Positions 52,050-60,521 of a stretch of 64,000 bases of DNA are shown in pieces. The position numbers and the translations under genes are program-made. This DNA is from CAVVYV01 sp963752585. GTDB lineage: Bacteria; Actinomycetota; Thermoleophilia; Solirubrobacterales; 70-9. Positions within the stretch are counted from its first letter, which is position 1; each line of letters starts with the position of its first letter. A model generated the notes under the pieces. It worked only from the letters and a program-made list of their open reading frames with translations, made no database searches and was not told where the DNA came from. The DNA lies in assembly GCA_963752585.1 (NCBI GenBank), contig CAVVYV010000008.1, positions 719,306 to 783,305 on the forward strand, in the 5' to 3' direction.

Positions 52050-53471
52050 GCGCCTCGCTCGAGGATCGGCTCGCCGCAGCGCCCTCGATCGCGGTCGCCC
52101 GCCGGACGCTCGGGGGAGCGGGGGAGGCCTGGATCGTCGGCGGGGCGATCCGTGACGCGCTCCTCGGCGAGGCGGTCAGCGACGCCGACCTCGCGGTCGC
52201 CCCCGGCGAGGAGAAGCGGGCAGCCCGGGAGATCGCGGACGCCGCCGAGGGCTCCGCATTCGCCCTCTCGCCGGAGCACGCCACCTGGCGAGCGATCTCG
52301 GCCGAGGGCTGGCACGTCGACGTCGCCGCCCTCCGGGCGGAGACGATCGAGCGGGACCTCGAGGCGCGCGACTTCACCGTCAACGCGGTCGCGATCCCGC
52401 TCCCCGGCGGCGAGCCGATCGACCCGACCGGAGGGCTCGCCGACGCCGACGCTCGCCGGCTCCGGGCCGCCTCGAAGCGGGCCTTCGATCAGGACCCGCT
52501 GCGGCTCCTGCGGGCGATTCGGATCGCGGCTCGGCACCAGTTGCGGATCGACGACGAGACCGCCTCCCTCGCGCGGGCGGCCGCTCCGAGGGCGGCCGAC
52601 CCGGCCGGGGAGCGCCAATTCGCCGAGCTTCGCGGGATCGTCGGCGGGCCGCGGCCGCTGGAGGCGGTCGGGCTGATGGACGAGCTCGAACTCACCGCCG
52701 TCGTCCTCCCCGAGCTCGACGCGCTCCGCGGAGTGGTCCAGAACCCGAACCACCATCTCGACGTCCTCGGCCACACCCTCAAGGTGCTCGAGGAGTGGCT
52801 GGCGATCGAGTCCGATCTCCCGTCATTCGCGGGCGAACTGGCCGAGGCGATCGAGGCCTTCCTCGCCGAGCCGCTCGCCGACGAGCTCACCCGCAGCGAG
52901 GCGCTCCGCTTCGGCGCCCTCTTCCACGACCTGGGCAAGCCCGAGACCCGCGCCGATGCGGGCAGCTATGTCACCTTCATCGGCCACGACCAGAGCGGCG
53001 CCCGGATCACCGCCGAGATCTGCCGCCGGCTTCGCACCAGCCGCCGGCTCAGCACCCATCTCCAGGGCCTCGCCCTCCATCACCTCCGCCTCGGCTTCCT
53101 GATCCACCAGCGCCCCCTCTCGCGGCGGGCGATCTACGAGTACCTGCGGGCGACCGAGCCGGTCAGCGCCGACGTCACCCTGCTGAGCGCCGCGGATCGG
53201 CTCGCGGCGCGGGGGACGGGACCGATCGCCGGCCCCGAGATGATCGAGGCCCACCTCGAGCTGGCCCGCGAGATGCTCGCCGAGGCCCTCCCCTGGCACC
53301 GCGAGGGGCCGCCCGACCCACCGCTGAGCGGCGAGGAGCTCAGCCTCGGAGCTCGGCGTCGAGCCGGGCCCGGAGATGGGCCGGCTGCTCGAGGAGCTGC
53401 GGGCGGCCGCCTACGCCGGGGAGATCTCCGATCGCGCCGAGGCGCTCGAGCTCGCCCGCGGGCTGCGCTAG
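52046..53471 (+). CDS. tRNA nucleotidyltransferase / poly(A) polymerase family protein with HD domain (one frame break)
   Basis: A class II CCA-adding or poly(A) polymerase-type enzyme. ATG 52046 overlaps the alr stop. The nucleotidyltransferase head is AWIVGGAIRDALLGEAVSDA with DLAVAP (G-[GS] and DxD metal motifs), then DFTVNAVAIPLPGGEPIDPT and AFDQDPLRLLRAIRIAARHQ. An HD domain follows (LFHDLGKPETR; YVTFIGHDQSGARITAEICR). An extra base near 53347 breaks the frame; repaired, it ends LLEELRAAAYAGEISDRAEA before the TAG at 53469-53471. The ~475 residues match bacterial HD-containing members. Confidence 0.9.
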
Positions 53472-53492
53472 GCCGAGCCGATTGACAAGAGA

Positions 53493-53498
53493 TAGCCT
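53493..53498 (+). promoter_or_regulatory. Putative -10 element for the HIT gene
   Basis: TAGCCT is 9 nt before the ATG at 53508 with no Shine-Dalgarno sequence. A TTGACA (53482-53487) is nearby but only 5 nt away, too close to serve as the -35. Confidence 0.35.
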
Positions 53499-53507
53499 GC
53501 CCGGCCA

Positions 53508-53921
53508 ATGAATCGGCCCGAGGACTGCCTCTTCTGCGGGATCGTCGCCGGCACGATCCCAAGCCAGACGGTCGACTCCGACGAGCGGACGGTCTCGTTC
53601 ATGGACATCAACCCCGCGACGCGCGGCCACGCGCTGGTCGTCCCGAAGAAGCACTCGACCGACCTGATGGACGTCGATGAGGAGGACCTGACAGCGTCGA
53701 TCGCGGCGGCGCGCCGGCTCGCGAGGCGGATGGACGAGGTGCTGAAGCCAGACGGGTTCAACGTCCTCAACGCCTGCCGGCCGGCGGGGTGGCAGACGGT
53801 CTTCCACTTCCACCTCCACGTGATCCCGCGCTACGAGGACGACCCGCTGAAGCTCCCCTGGATCCCGCGCGGCGGCGACGAGGACGAGATCGCCGCGATC
53901 GCCGAGGAGCTGAGGGTATGA
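53508..53921 (+). CDS. HIT-family nucleotide hydrolase
   Basis: The 137-residue protein begins with a zinc-type CLFCGIVAGTIPSQTVDSDE (two cysteines), typical of bacterial HIT proteins. It then has FMDINPATRGHALVVPKKHS and the histidine triad TVFHFHLHVIPRYEDDPLKL (HxHxHxx). HIT enzymes hydrolyse AMP-lysine, AMP-NH2 or dinucleoside polyphosphates. The stop overlaps the enoyl-CoA hydratase start (ATGA). No frame break. Confidence 0.94.
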   Translation: MNRPEDCLFCGIVAGTIPSQTVDSDERTVSFMDINPATRGHALVVPKKHSTDLMDVDEEDLTASIAAARRLARRMDEVLKPDGFNVLNACRPAGWQTVFHFHLHVIPRYEDDPLKLPWIPRGGDEDEIAAIAEELRV

Positions 53922-54700
53922 GCGACCGGCACGTCCGCCTCGAGCGCGAGGGGAACCTCGCCGTCCTCATCCTCGACAGCCCTCCGCTGAACCTCTTCAG
54001 CCAGGCGGTCTTCCGGTCCCTGGTCGAGGGCATCGACGAGGTGGCGGAGTCCGATGCCCGGGCGCTGGTCTGGCGCGCCGACGGCGACGTGTTCAGCGGC
54101 GGCGCCGACGTCAACGACTTCAACCGGGTGGTCGAGGAGGGCGGCGCCCACGAGTCCTTCGGCTCGCTCCTGATCGCGGCCCACAAGCTCGAGCAGCTGC
54201 CGATCCCGACCCTCGCCCTCGTCCACGGCCTCTGCCTCACCGCCGGGCTCGAGACCTCGCTCGGCTGCGACATGATCTGGGCCGACGAGTCGGCCCAGTT
54301 CGGCCTGGTCGAGGCCGTGGTCGGGCTCACCCCCGGCGCCGGCGGCACCCAGCGGATGGCCGAGCGGGCCGGCCCCGCGAGGGCGGCGGAGTTCGTGATG
54401 AGCGGCGGGCTCTACGACGCGGCGACGATGGAGCGCTGGAACGTGGTCAACCGCGTCCTCCCCGACGACCAGCTGCTGGAGAAGGGGATGCGCTTCGCCC
54501 AGCGCCTCGCCGATGGCCCGACCGTCGCCCACGCCGCGACCAAGCGAATCATCCGCGCCTACCGGGCGGGCGGGGTGGACGAGGCCGACCGGGTCACCCC
54601 CGAGCAGTTCGCCGAGCTCTTCGCCTCCGAGGACCTCCAGGGGGCGGTGAAGAGCTTCCTCGAGGAGGGTCCCGGCAAGGCGACGTTCCAGGGCCGCTAG
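53918..54700 (+). CDS. Enoyl-CoA hydratase/isomerase family protein
   Basis: ATG 53918 overlaps the HIT stop; 260 residues of the crotonase fold. Features are EGNLAVLILDSPPLNLFSQA, oxyanion-hole elements RADGDVFSGGADVNDFNRVV and LVHGLCLTAGLETSLGCDMI, then FGLVEAVVGLTPGAGGTQRM with one of the usual catalytic glutamates. The first oxyanion residue is in the expected FSGGADV segment. It probably hydrates or isomerises an acyl-CoA thioester; chain length and pathway are unknown. C-terminus QGAVKSFLEEGPGKATFQGR is typical. Confidence 0.92.
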   Translation: MSDRHVRLEREGNLAVLILDSPPLNLFSQAVFRSLVEGIDEVAESDARALVWRADGDVFSGGADVNDFNRVVEEGGAHESFGSLLIAAHKLEQLPIPTLALVHGLCLTAGLETSLGCDMIWADESAQFGLVEAVVGLTPGAGGTQRMAERAGPARAAEFVMSGGLYDAATMERWNVVNRVLPDDQLLEKGMRFAQRLADGPTVAHAATKRIIRAYRAGGVDEADRVTPEQFAELFASEDLQGAVKSFLEEGPGKATFQGR

Positions 54701-54718
54701 GGCGCGGGCCCCTTCGCG

Positions 54719-54735
54719 CCGCTTTGCATGGAAAG
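54719..54735 (+). repeat. 17-nt motif, copy 1 (CCGCTTTGCATGGAAAG)
   Basis: The identical 17-mer occurs in opposite orientation at 63978-63994. Its centre CTTTGCATGGAAAG is an imperfect palindrome. Here it lies in the gap after the enoyl-CoA hydratase stop and ahead of the SnoaL-like gene. Confidence 0.8.
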
Positions 54736-54766
54736 CGACACCCCGTCGAGAGATACTGCCTGGGCG

Positions 54767-55177
54767 ATGTCGAAGGAGAACGTGGAGATCGTGCGGCGGG
54801 CCGCCGAGGAGTTCAATCGGGGTGGAGTTGACGGCGTGATCGACACGTACTGGGCTCCGGAGATCATCTGGGATATGACGAACACAGACGTTCCAGGTTT
54901 TGGCGTCTACAGCGGCCATGACGAGGTCCGAGCCTTCATGGCCGATTGGTTCTCCGCATTCGAGTTCGACCAATGGGAGATAGAGGTTGAGGAGACATTC
55001 GACCGAGATGACACGGTGGTTTCCATGGTGCGCCAGCGCGGTCGCGGCACCTCAAGCGGCGCTGAAGTAGACGTCGAGTTCGCCCAGGTCGTCACCCTGA
55101 GGGCTGGCAAGATCGTGCGGGTCGACAACTACCTGGATCGTAGGCGAGCCCTCGAAGCCGCCGGGCTGCCGGAGTAG
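54767..55177 (+). CDS. SnoaL-like (NTF2-fold) protein
   Basis: The chosen start, ATG 54767, gives 136 residues: MSKENVEIVRRAAEEFNRGG, DTYWAPEIIWDMTNTDVPGF, GVYSGHDEVRAFMADWFSAF, QWEIEVEETFDRDDTVVSMV, ending RVDNYLDRRRALEAAGLPE. This is the ring-cup SnoaL/NTF2-like fold used for polyketide cyclases, steroid isomerases and many unknowns. The gene is visibly lower in GC than its neighbours (for example TTTGGCGTCTACAGCGG), hinting at recent acquisition. A GATACT about 10 nt upstream may be its -10. Confidence 0.82.
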   Translation: MSKENVEIVRRAAEEFNRGGVDGVIDTYWAPEIIWDMTNTDVPGFGVYSGHDEVRAFMADWFSAFEFDQWEIEVEETFDRDDTVVSMVRQRGRGTSSGAEVDVEFAQVVTLRAGKIVRVDNYLDRRRALEAAGLPE

Positions 55178-55261
55178 CGCTTTGGACGAGTAGCGGAACG
55201 CCGGCCCTCAGAGATTTGACCCAACAAACGGGCCAGCCCTACGAATCGACCAGCGCGAGGC

Positions 55262-56128
55262 TCAGAGCTTCTTCTTCCGTTTCTTCTTCAGCTTGACATT
55301 CATTGCCTGAGTGGAGGTGTCGCCCCCCGTGGGCGTGTAGGCGATCGCGACAGCGAGGTTTACCTTGCCCCTCCTCTTGAGCTTCCGCTTCTTCTTGCCC
55401 GTTGCCCTGATCAGCAAGGTCGTCGCACCGGGGCTCACCGCCTTGCTGATCGTCGCGACGCCGGCGGCCTGGACGCCCGTCCCCGAGGCGCTCAGATCGC
55501 CCGGGTTGGGAACGTTGACCGTGACGGTGGCGTTGCCCTTCTTCTTGTTGCGGCTAATCCCGCCGAGAGTGAACGAGTTCGTGGGGTCGAGCACGGCCGA
55601 GATGTTCGGGCGGCCGGGAGACATGGCCGGAAAGAAACTGGCCGATGCGCCGTCGGCCAGATCCCCCGTATGAGAGAAGAAGTGGTTCCCCGGGGCACCG
55701 GAGAAGAGGCAACCAACGTTATCCGTGTTCGTATAGAGCCCGAGCACGTCGCCGGCCTTCACCGCGAGGCTCGTCGGGAACGTGTTGACGACACCCGCAG
55801 TCAGGGGGCGAGAGTCGTGGCCGACGGCCAAATAAGTCGTTCCGCCGAGGGGGCGGAAGACCTTCATCGTCAGCGTCTGTGACGCGTTAGCAGCGGCGGG
55901 GTGGCTCCAAGAGATGACCGTCCAGGCGCCGATCCCGCCAGTGGCGGGCACCACATAGCTGGTGCCCGAACTGGTGGTCTGAACCAGTCGGTCGATGTTG
56001 GCGGCGCAGGTCCCTCCCGCTGTGCCCGTCTGGCCGATCGTCACCGCCGCCCCCGCCGGGGAGGCGAGTGCTAGGGCGAATAGGGGCGCGGCAGCGATGG
56101 CCATGAGGGACCGCAACCCCGAAGGCAT
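55262..56128 (-). CDS. Secreted beta-rich protein with lysine-rich C-terminus
   Basis: ATG 56128 (GTG 56152 also possible) gives 288 residues with a signal peptide (LMAIAAAPLFALALASPAGA). An adhesin-like N-terminal domain follows (SWSHPAAANASQTLTMKVFR; GDVLGLYTNTDNVGCLFSGA). An Ig-like C-terminal domain contains KKKGNATVTVNVPNPGDLSA and SPGATTLLIRATGKKKRKLK, and the protein ends LKKKRKKKL. Two Lys clusters recur in the same relative positions as in other thermoleophilial surface proteins. No sortase motif is visible. The function is unknown; it follows the 56154 gene on the same strand. Confidence 0.75.
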   Translation of the reverse strand: MPSGLRSLMAIAAAPLFALALASPAGAAVTIGQTGTAGGTCAANIDRLVQTTSSGTSYVVPATGGIGAWTVISWSHPAAANASQTLTMKVFRPLGGTTYLAVGHDSRPLTAGVVNTFPTSLAVKAGDVLGLYTNTDNVGCLFSGAPGNHFFSHTGDLADGASASFFPAMSPGRPNISAVLDPTNSFTLGGISRNKKKGNATVTVNVPNPGDLSASGTGVQAAGVATISKAVSPGATTLLIRATGKKKRKLKRRGKVNLAVAIAYTPTGGDTSTQAMNVKLKKKRKKKL

Positions 56129-56153
56129 TGGATTCCGGAGCTTCTCCCTCACA

Positions 56154-56828
56154 CTAGGGCGTGGTCGTTGTGGCCTGCCCCGCGAACTCACAGAGAGCAG
56201 GGTCCCCCCCATCCGTGAAGCTGCGGAATGGAACCACCGTCACCTGCGTGCTGTCGTTGTAGACGAGGACGCCCGCGCCTTCTGCTTGGTCCTCGGTCTC
56301 TACGAACAGCGTCGCCGGCGAGCTCCCTACGTTCTGAGACGTGCTGTCCGTCGTGGCACCGCCGGTCTCCGTGTAGGCGATCTGGGCGAAACCTTGAGGG
56401 TCTCCCGTGTTCTGGACGCGGATCTGCAGCTCCGGATTATCGGCGCCCTGATCGATGCAACGCCCGGTCAGCGTCAGCGCACCAAACGTGCCGAAGGGCT
56501 CATCTGCGGGAGAACCTCCGACGGTGTCCCACCGCGCGTTGATATGCGCCGCGAAGTTCTCCGCAGCCGCGCCGCCGAGCGCACCGGCATTGGCGGCGTT
56601 CTGCGCATTCGCCGCGTTCTGCGCATTGGTCGCGTTCGCCACCGACAGGCCCGGAGCGGCTTTGTTGATCTCATCCTTGGCGATGTTCTTCGTCTGCTTC
56701 TTCTCCTTCTTGCTGAGGACGCTGATCGTGGCCACGCCGGCCACGGAGGTCCCCACCACCGCAAACACCAAGGCGACGATCGAGACGACCATCGCTGGCG
56801 ACGGCCGCTTCCCTCTCAGTCTCCCCAT
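56154..56828 (-). CDS. Membrane-anchored surface protein with Asn/Ala repeats
   Basis: ATG 56828 behind GGAGGG gives 224 residues. A basic start and one membrane helix (MVVSIVALVFAVVGTSVAGV) precede a Lys-rich segment (SVLSKKEKKQTKNIAKDEIN) and a tandem Asn-Ala repeat (NATNAQNAANAQNAANAGAL). The rest is a beta-rich domain with two cysteines (TGRCIDQG; ALCEFAGQ). This N-terminal architecture is widespread in Solirubrobacterales cell-surface proteins. A well-formed promoter with a palindrome over its -35 lies upstream, so it is a regulated gene. Confidence 0.78.
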   Translation of the reverse strand: MGRLRGKRPSPAMVVSIVALVFAVVGTSVAGVATISVLSKKEKKQTKNIAKDEINKAAPGLSVANATNAQNAANAQNAANAGALGGAAAENFAAHINARWDTVGGSPADEPFGTFGALTLTGRCIDQGADNPELQIRVQNTGDPQGFAQIAYTETGGATTDSTSQNVGSSPATLFVETEDQAEGAGVLVYNDSTQVTVVPFRSFTDGGDPALCEFAGQATTTTP

Positions 56829-56873
56829 CTCGCCCTCCGATTGACTGGCGATGTCCGCTCCCCCGAAAGTCTG

Positions 56874-56902
56874 ATCATATTCCTCTGCATGACCGCGGTC
56901 AA
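56874..56902 (-). promoter_or_regulatory. Consensus promoter with palindromic operator for the 56828 gene
   Basis: On the minus strand TTGACC (56902-56897) and TATGAT (56879-56874) are separated by exactly 17 nt, close to the vegetative consensus. TGACCGCGGTCA (56890-56901) is a perfect 12-bp palindrome covering the -35, a natural repressor site. Confidence 0.8.
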
Positions 56903-57041
56903 CGGCAGCAAAGCGGCCGGCACCTGGCCTTTACTGCTTCGGACGAAGAGGGGCGGTTTCAGGTCGCACCTCTGAGCAGTGGGGGCGGGGGCGGCTAGTG
57001 GCAAGTGCAGCCTGAAATCCGCGCTCGCGGGCAGGGGGCGC

Positions 57042-57047
57042 TACCCT
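57042..57047 (+). promoter_or_regulatory. -10 element for leaderless infA
   Basis: TACCCT is 10 nt upstream of the infA ATG, and there is no Shine-Dalgarno sequence between them. The transcript would start at or within a few bases of the start codon. Confidence 0.45.
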
Positions 57048-57057
57048 GCCCGGTCGC

Positions 57058-57276
57058 ATGGCGAAGGAAGAGAAGATCGAGATGGAGGGCGAGATCACCG
57101 AGGCCCTTCCGAACACGATGTTCAGGGTGAAGCTCGACAACGACCACGAGGTCCTCGGCCACATCTCGGGGAAGATGCGGCGCCACTACATCCGGATCCT
57201 GCCCGGTGACCGGGTGAAGATCGAGCTCTCGCCCTACGACCTCGACCGCGGCCGGATCACCTACCGCTACAAGTAG
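57058..57276 (+). CDS. infA: Translation initiation factor IF-1
   Basis: The 72-residue OB-fold protein is full length and canonical: MAKEEKIEMEGEITEALPNT, MFRVKLDNDHEVLGHISGKM, RRHYIRILPGDRVKIELSPY, then DLDRGRITYRYK. IF-1 blocks the ribosomal A site during initiation. The usual actinobacterial neighbours (rpmJ, rpsM, rpsK) are absent, so infA stands alone here. Confidence 0.97.
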   Translation: MAKEEKIEMEGEITEALPNTMFRVKLDNDHEVLGHISGKMRRHYIRILPGDRVKIELSPYDLDRGRITYRYK

Positions 57277-57310
57277 CGGTAGGCTCGATCCAGTCGAGGC
57301 CAGGAGACGT

Positions 57311-57721
57311 ATGAGGGCAGCAAAGTTGCTTGCCGTGCTAGCGATCGCGGTGTTCTGCGTAGGGACGTTCGGCGCCGAGGCCCTAGCCGGCAAGAAGAAG
57401 AAGACGAGGGTGACGTTCTTCAGCGGCAGCCCGAAGGTCGGCGGCGGTGGGAAGGTGACGGCGAGGGGCGCAATCAGCTCCGCCAGCGCCTGCGAGCCCG
57501 GACGCGGAATGAGGCTGTTCATGACCGACGCCACCGGCGTGATCCTGTCTACGCTCGGCGGGTCCACAACCGACGCGGGCGGGAACTACTCGCTTCAGGG
57601 ACAGGTCCCCGACTCCGTTCCCAAGACCTCTCCCGTCTACGTCCAGGTGAAGGCCGTGAAGCGAACGGCGGGCAAGTTCGTCTGCAAGGCGGGCTTCTCG
57701 CCAGTGATCCAGGTCAGGTAG
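57311..57721 (+). CDS. Secreted hypothetical protein, Ig-like
   Basis: ATG 57311 follows AGGAGAC and gives 136 residues. A signal peptide (LLAVLAIAVFCVGTFGAEAL) ends before a Lys cluster (AGKKKKTRVTFFSG). A beta-rich body has SPKVGGGGKVTARGAISSAS and GNYSLQGQVPDSVPKTSPVY, with two cysteines (SACEPGRG, KFVCKAGF) in the same positions as in the protein at 7541. The shared plan suggests a paralogous pair. No function is recognised. It converges with the GH63-like gene, 9 nt apart. Confidence 0.7.
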   Translation: MRAAKLLAVLAIAVFCVGTFGAEALAGKKKKTRVTFFSGSPKVGGGGKVTARGAISSASACEPGRGMRLFMTDATGVILSTLGGSTTDAGGNYSLQGQVPDSVPKTSPVYVQVKAVKRTAGKFVCKAGFSPVIQVR

Positions 57722-57730
57722 CTGGGCGGG

Positions 57731-58966
57731 CTACAGGTACGAGGACGCCGCGGCGGCGTCCGGGTCGGCGAGCTCGGCGATCAGGGTGGACCAGCCGAAG
57801 TCGACGGCGCCGAGCCCCTCGCCGGTGTAGGGCTCGTAGAACTCCCGCGACCCCTCCCTGAGGTAGGCCGGGCAGAGCGCATCGGCGATCCGCGCGGCCT
57901 CGGCCTCGTAGCCCAGCCGGAGGAGGCCGATCCAGAGGAGCCAGGCGGAGTTGATCCAGGTCGGCCCCCGCCAGTAGCGGCGGGTGAGCAGGGTCTTCCA
58001 CCGGCGCGGCTCGAACGAGGGCTCGGTCGCCGAGACCGAGGGCGGCGGCAGCGGCAGCCAGTAGCGCTTCGGGTCGAGCAGGTGCTCGCGGACGAGGCGG
58101 TGCCCGATCTCCTCCGGAAGGTCGGGGAGGGCGAGCGGCGCCAGCGAGGCCCAGGTGGAGACGTCGACGAGCCAATCCTCGTCCGCGGGGATCAGGCGGC
58201 TGCGATCCCCGACCGGCTCGCCACGGACCCGATCGAGGAACAGCCCGCGATCGGACTCCCAATTCCGCTCCACCAGCGCCGGGGTGATCGACGGCTGGCC
58301 GAGCGCCAGCCGTGACAGCCCCCAGAGGACGTTGGTGCAGACCTCGGAGAGGATCGGGCCGCCGGCGCCGAGCACCCGGCGGAGGTCCCAGCCGAGCTTC
58401 CGGTTTCGGTTGATCAATAGCGGGAAGAGCGGCTTGGCATGGGCGCGGCGCCCCCATACCGGGTCGAACTTCGAGCTGGAGTCGAGCCCCGACTCATCCG
58501 GCTGGACCAGCCAGAGCAGCCCGTCGCCGTCGAGGTCGCGGTTGTCCTCGAGCCAGCGGTGGTGAGCCGCGATCCGCGGCTCGGCCGCCGGGTCGCCGAC
58601 CGCGATCCGCCAGGCCCAGGCGAGCAGCGGGGGCTGGATCGTCGAGGTGCTCCGCGCCCGCTTCGAGGTGACGTTGTAGGTCCAGCGCCGCTGCCAGTCC
58701 ACCGGCCGGTCCCAGAAGATCGTGTGGCCGATGAAGCCGCCGTCGGAGCCGCCGGCGAGCAGGCTCCGGAGCTCGGCCTCGGCGCGGGCCCGGTCGAAGC
58801 GCCGCCAGACGATCGCGTGAAAGCAGGAGTCCCAGTACCACTGCCAGGGGTAGTGCCTGGGACTTGGCCGTGCGTAGGCGAAGGGAACCCCGTCGCGCTC
58901 GCCCTCGATCCAGCTGGCGCGCAGGGTGCGCTCGGCGAGGGCGAGGACCTCGTCGGTCCCGCTCAC
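57731..58966 (-). CDS. GH63-like glycosidase (mannosylglycerate hydrolase / trehalase-like)
   Basis: The 411-residue intact protein has an (alpha/alpha)6-barrel signature. Segments are RPSPRHYPWQWYWDSCFHAI with an acidic pocket, GGFIGHTIFWDRPVDWQRRW, TIQPPLLAWAWRIAVGDP, RRYWRGPTWINSAWLLWIGL and the C-terminal catalytic-region FYEPYTGEGLGAVDFGWSTL. These match GH63/mannosylglycerate hydrolase and related clan GH-G enzymes. There is no signal peptide, so it is cytosolic. The likely substrate is a compatible solute such as mannosyl- or glucosylglycerate, an inference. The ABC permease stop overlaps its start. Confidence 0.83.
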   Translation of the reverse strand: MSGTDEVLALAERTLRASWIEGERDGVPFAYARPSPRHYPWQWYWDSCFHAIVWRRFDRARAEAELRSLLAGGSDGGFIGHTIFWDRPVDWQRRWTYNVTSKRARSTSTIQPPLLAWAWRIAVGDPAAEPRIAAHHRWLEDNRDLDGDGLLWLVQPDESGLDSSSKFDPVWGRRAHAKPLFPLLINRNRKLGWDLRRVLGAGGPILSEVCTNVLWGLSRLALGQPSITPALVERNWESDRGLFLDRVRGEPVGDRSRLIPADEDWLVDVSTWASLAPLALPDLPEEIGHRLVREHLLDPKRYWLPLPPPSVSATEPSFEPRRWKTLLTRRYWRGPTWINSAWLLWIGLLRLGYEAEAARIADALCPAYLREGSREFYEPYTGEGLGAVDFGWSTLIAELADPDAAAASSYL

Positions 58967-59733
58967 GCCGTCATTCGCCGCATTCCCCGGAGGGCGAAGA
59001 AGCTCAGCACCGCGGCCAGCCCGGCCAGCGCGAGCAGCCCGGGCCAGGTGTCGGCCCAGGTGACCGAGCCGACGAACCCCTGCCGCGCCGCCTCGACCAC
59101 CTGGGTGACCGGGTTGATCCGGGCGACGGTCTGGAGCCAGCCGGTGAGCAGGTCGAGCGGCGCGTAGGCCGTGGTCAGGAGCACCGCGAGGAACATCCCG
59201 ACCTGCATCAGCGGCGCCGCCTGCTGGGTTCGGAAGCGGAAGGCGATCGAGGTTCCCCAGGTGGCCGCGACCACCGCCATCCCCATCACCAAGGAAAGGG
59301 CGATCGCCAGGCCAAGCAGCCCCGGCCAGTGAGCGCCGACGGCGAGGGCGACGGCGAGGAGGAAGGTGGCGGGGATCAGCGACCGGAGGCTGGCGGAGAG
59401 GACCAGGCCGGCGAGCAGGACCGGGCGCGGCGCCGGGGAGGCGAGGAGCCGGTCGAACCAGCCCTGCTCGATGTCGCGCGCGAGGTTGACCCCGGTCGCC
59501 GCTCCGGTGAAGGCGGCGCCCTGGAGCAGGCTCACCGGGACCAGGAAGCTCTGGTAGCTCGAGGTGGTGAAGCCGGGGAGCAGGGTGAGGCTGCCGAAGA
59601 CCGCGGTCAGCCCGAGGAAGAAGATCGTCGGCGCCAGCACCCCTGGGATCGCCGCCGCCGGCACCCGGGTGATCTCGTTCAGGGCCCTCCGCACCAGCGC
59701 CCGGATCGTCTCCAGCGAAGCCCGCCAGCTCAT
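58963..59733 (-). CDS. ABC-2 type exporter permease (second subunit)
   Basis: ATG 59733 overlaps the previous gene; 256 residues with six membrane helices (for example AAIPGVLAPTIFFLGLTAVF; LIPATFLLAVALAVGAHWPG; LLALAGLAAVLSFFALRGM). The ABC-2 signature is TGAATGVNLARDIEQGWFDR with LLASPAPRPVLLAGL. With the next permease and the DrrA-like ATPase it forms a heteromeric exporter. The stop overlaps the GH63-like start by 4 nt. Confidence 0.92.
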   Translation of the reverse strand: MSWRASLETIRALVRRALNEITRVPAAAIPGVLAPTIFFLGLTAVFGSLTLLPGFTTSSYQSFLVPVSLLQGAAFTGAATGVNLARDIEQGWFDRLLASPAPRPVLLAGLVLSASLRSLIPATFLLAVALAVGAHWPGLLGLAIALSLVMGMAVVAATWGTSIAFRFRTQQAAPLMQVGMFLAVLLTTAYAPLDLLTGWLQTVARINPVTQVVEAARQGFVGSVTWADTWPGLLALAGLAAVLSFFALRGMRRMTA

Positions 59734-60521
59734 ACGCCCCTCCGGACCCGGCCGCGCAGGGCCAGCTTGCAGAGAAACAGCCCGAGGAGGCCGATGCCGA
59801 GGACCGAGGCGATCGCCTTCAGCTGCTCGGTCCCGTCCCAGCCATCGATGATCGGCCCGCGGATCCCGTCGACGATGAAGCTGAGCGGGTTGTACTCGGC
59901 GATCGCGGCCGCCGGCTCGAGCATCAGATTGGCCGGGAAGAAGGCGTCGGAGACGAACAGGATCACGAACAACAGCGGGAAGATCCCCTGGACGACGCTG
60001 GCGTTGTTCGAGCGGAGGGCGATCGCGGCGGCGATCGCGCCGAAGCCCAGGGACGAGGCCGAGACCAGGACCACGATCCAGAGCACCGCCGGCACCCCCT
60101 GCTTGATCTCGACCCCGAAGATCAACCCGATCGCGATGAAGAACACGGCGATGAAGGCGCCGAGCATTGCCGTCGCCATCAGGCGCCCGAGGACCACCGA
60201 GTAACGCGAGATCGGGGCCGCGAACAGCCGGTCGGTGAACCCCATCTCGATGTCGATCGCGAGCGAGATCGCGCCGGAGTTCCCGGTCATCAGGGTCGAC
60301 TGGACCATCGCCCCGGCGAGCATGAAGGAGAGGAAGTTCTCGACCGGCGGGAACCCGGCGAGATCGACGGCGCGCCCTGCGCCGGCGGTCTGGATCGCCA
60401 GCAGCGCGGTCGGAAAGATGATCAGCGGCGCGGCGAGCTGGGGCCGCCGCAGCGTCTGCTTCACCGAGCGTCTTCCCAGGGCGGCCACCACCCGGGCGTT
60501 GGCCGCCAGCCTGCCGATCAC
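59730..60521 (-). CDS. ABC-2 type exporter permease (first subunit)
   Basis: The 263-residue product overlaps the ATPase stop and the next permease start. Its signature is GAISLAIDIEMGFTDRLFAA with PISRYSVVLGRLMATAML, the DrrB-type ABC-2 motif. Six helices are visible (for example AMLGAFIAVFFIAIGLIFGV; AVLWIVVLVSASSLGFGAIA). Two different DrrB-like permeases downstream of one ATPase is a common actinobacterial arrangement for antibiotic or lipid export. Confidence 0.92.
   Translation of the reverse strand: MIGRLAANARVVAALGRRSVKQTLRRPQLAAPLIIFPTALLAIQTAGAGRAVDLAGFPPVENFLSFMLAGAMVQSTLMTGNSGAISLAIDIEMGFTDRLFAAPISRYSVVLGRLMATAMLGAFIAVFFIAIGLIFGVEIKQGVPAVLWIVVLVSASSLGFGAIAAAIALRSNNASVVQGIFPLLFVILFVSDAFFPANLMLEPAAAIAEYNPLSFIVDGIRGPIIDGWDGTEQLKAIASVLGIGLLGLFLCKLALRGRVRRGV

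Noticed and set aside
53482..53498. TTGACA/TAGCCT as a -35/-10 pair for the HIT gene
   Set aside because: The spacing is only 5 nt, which cannot support sigma-70-type recognition; only the -10 is retained as possible.
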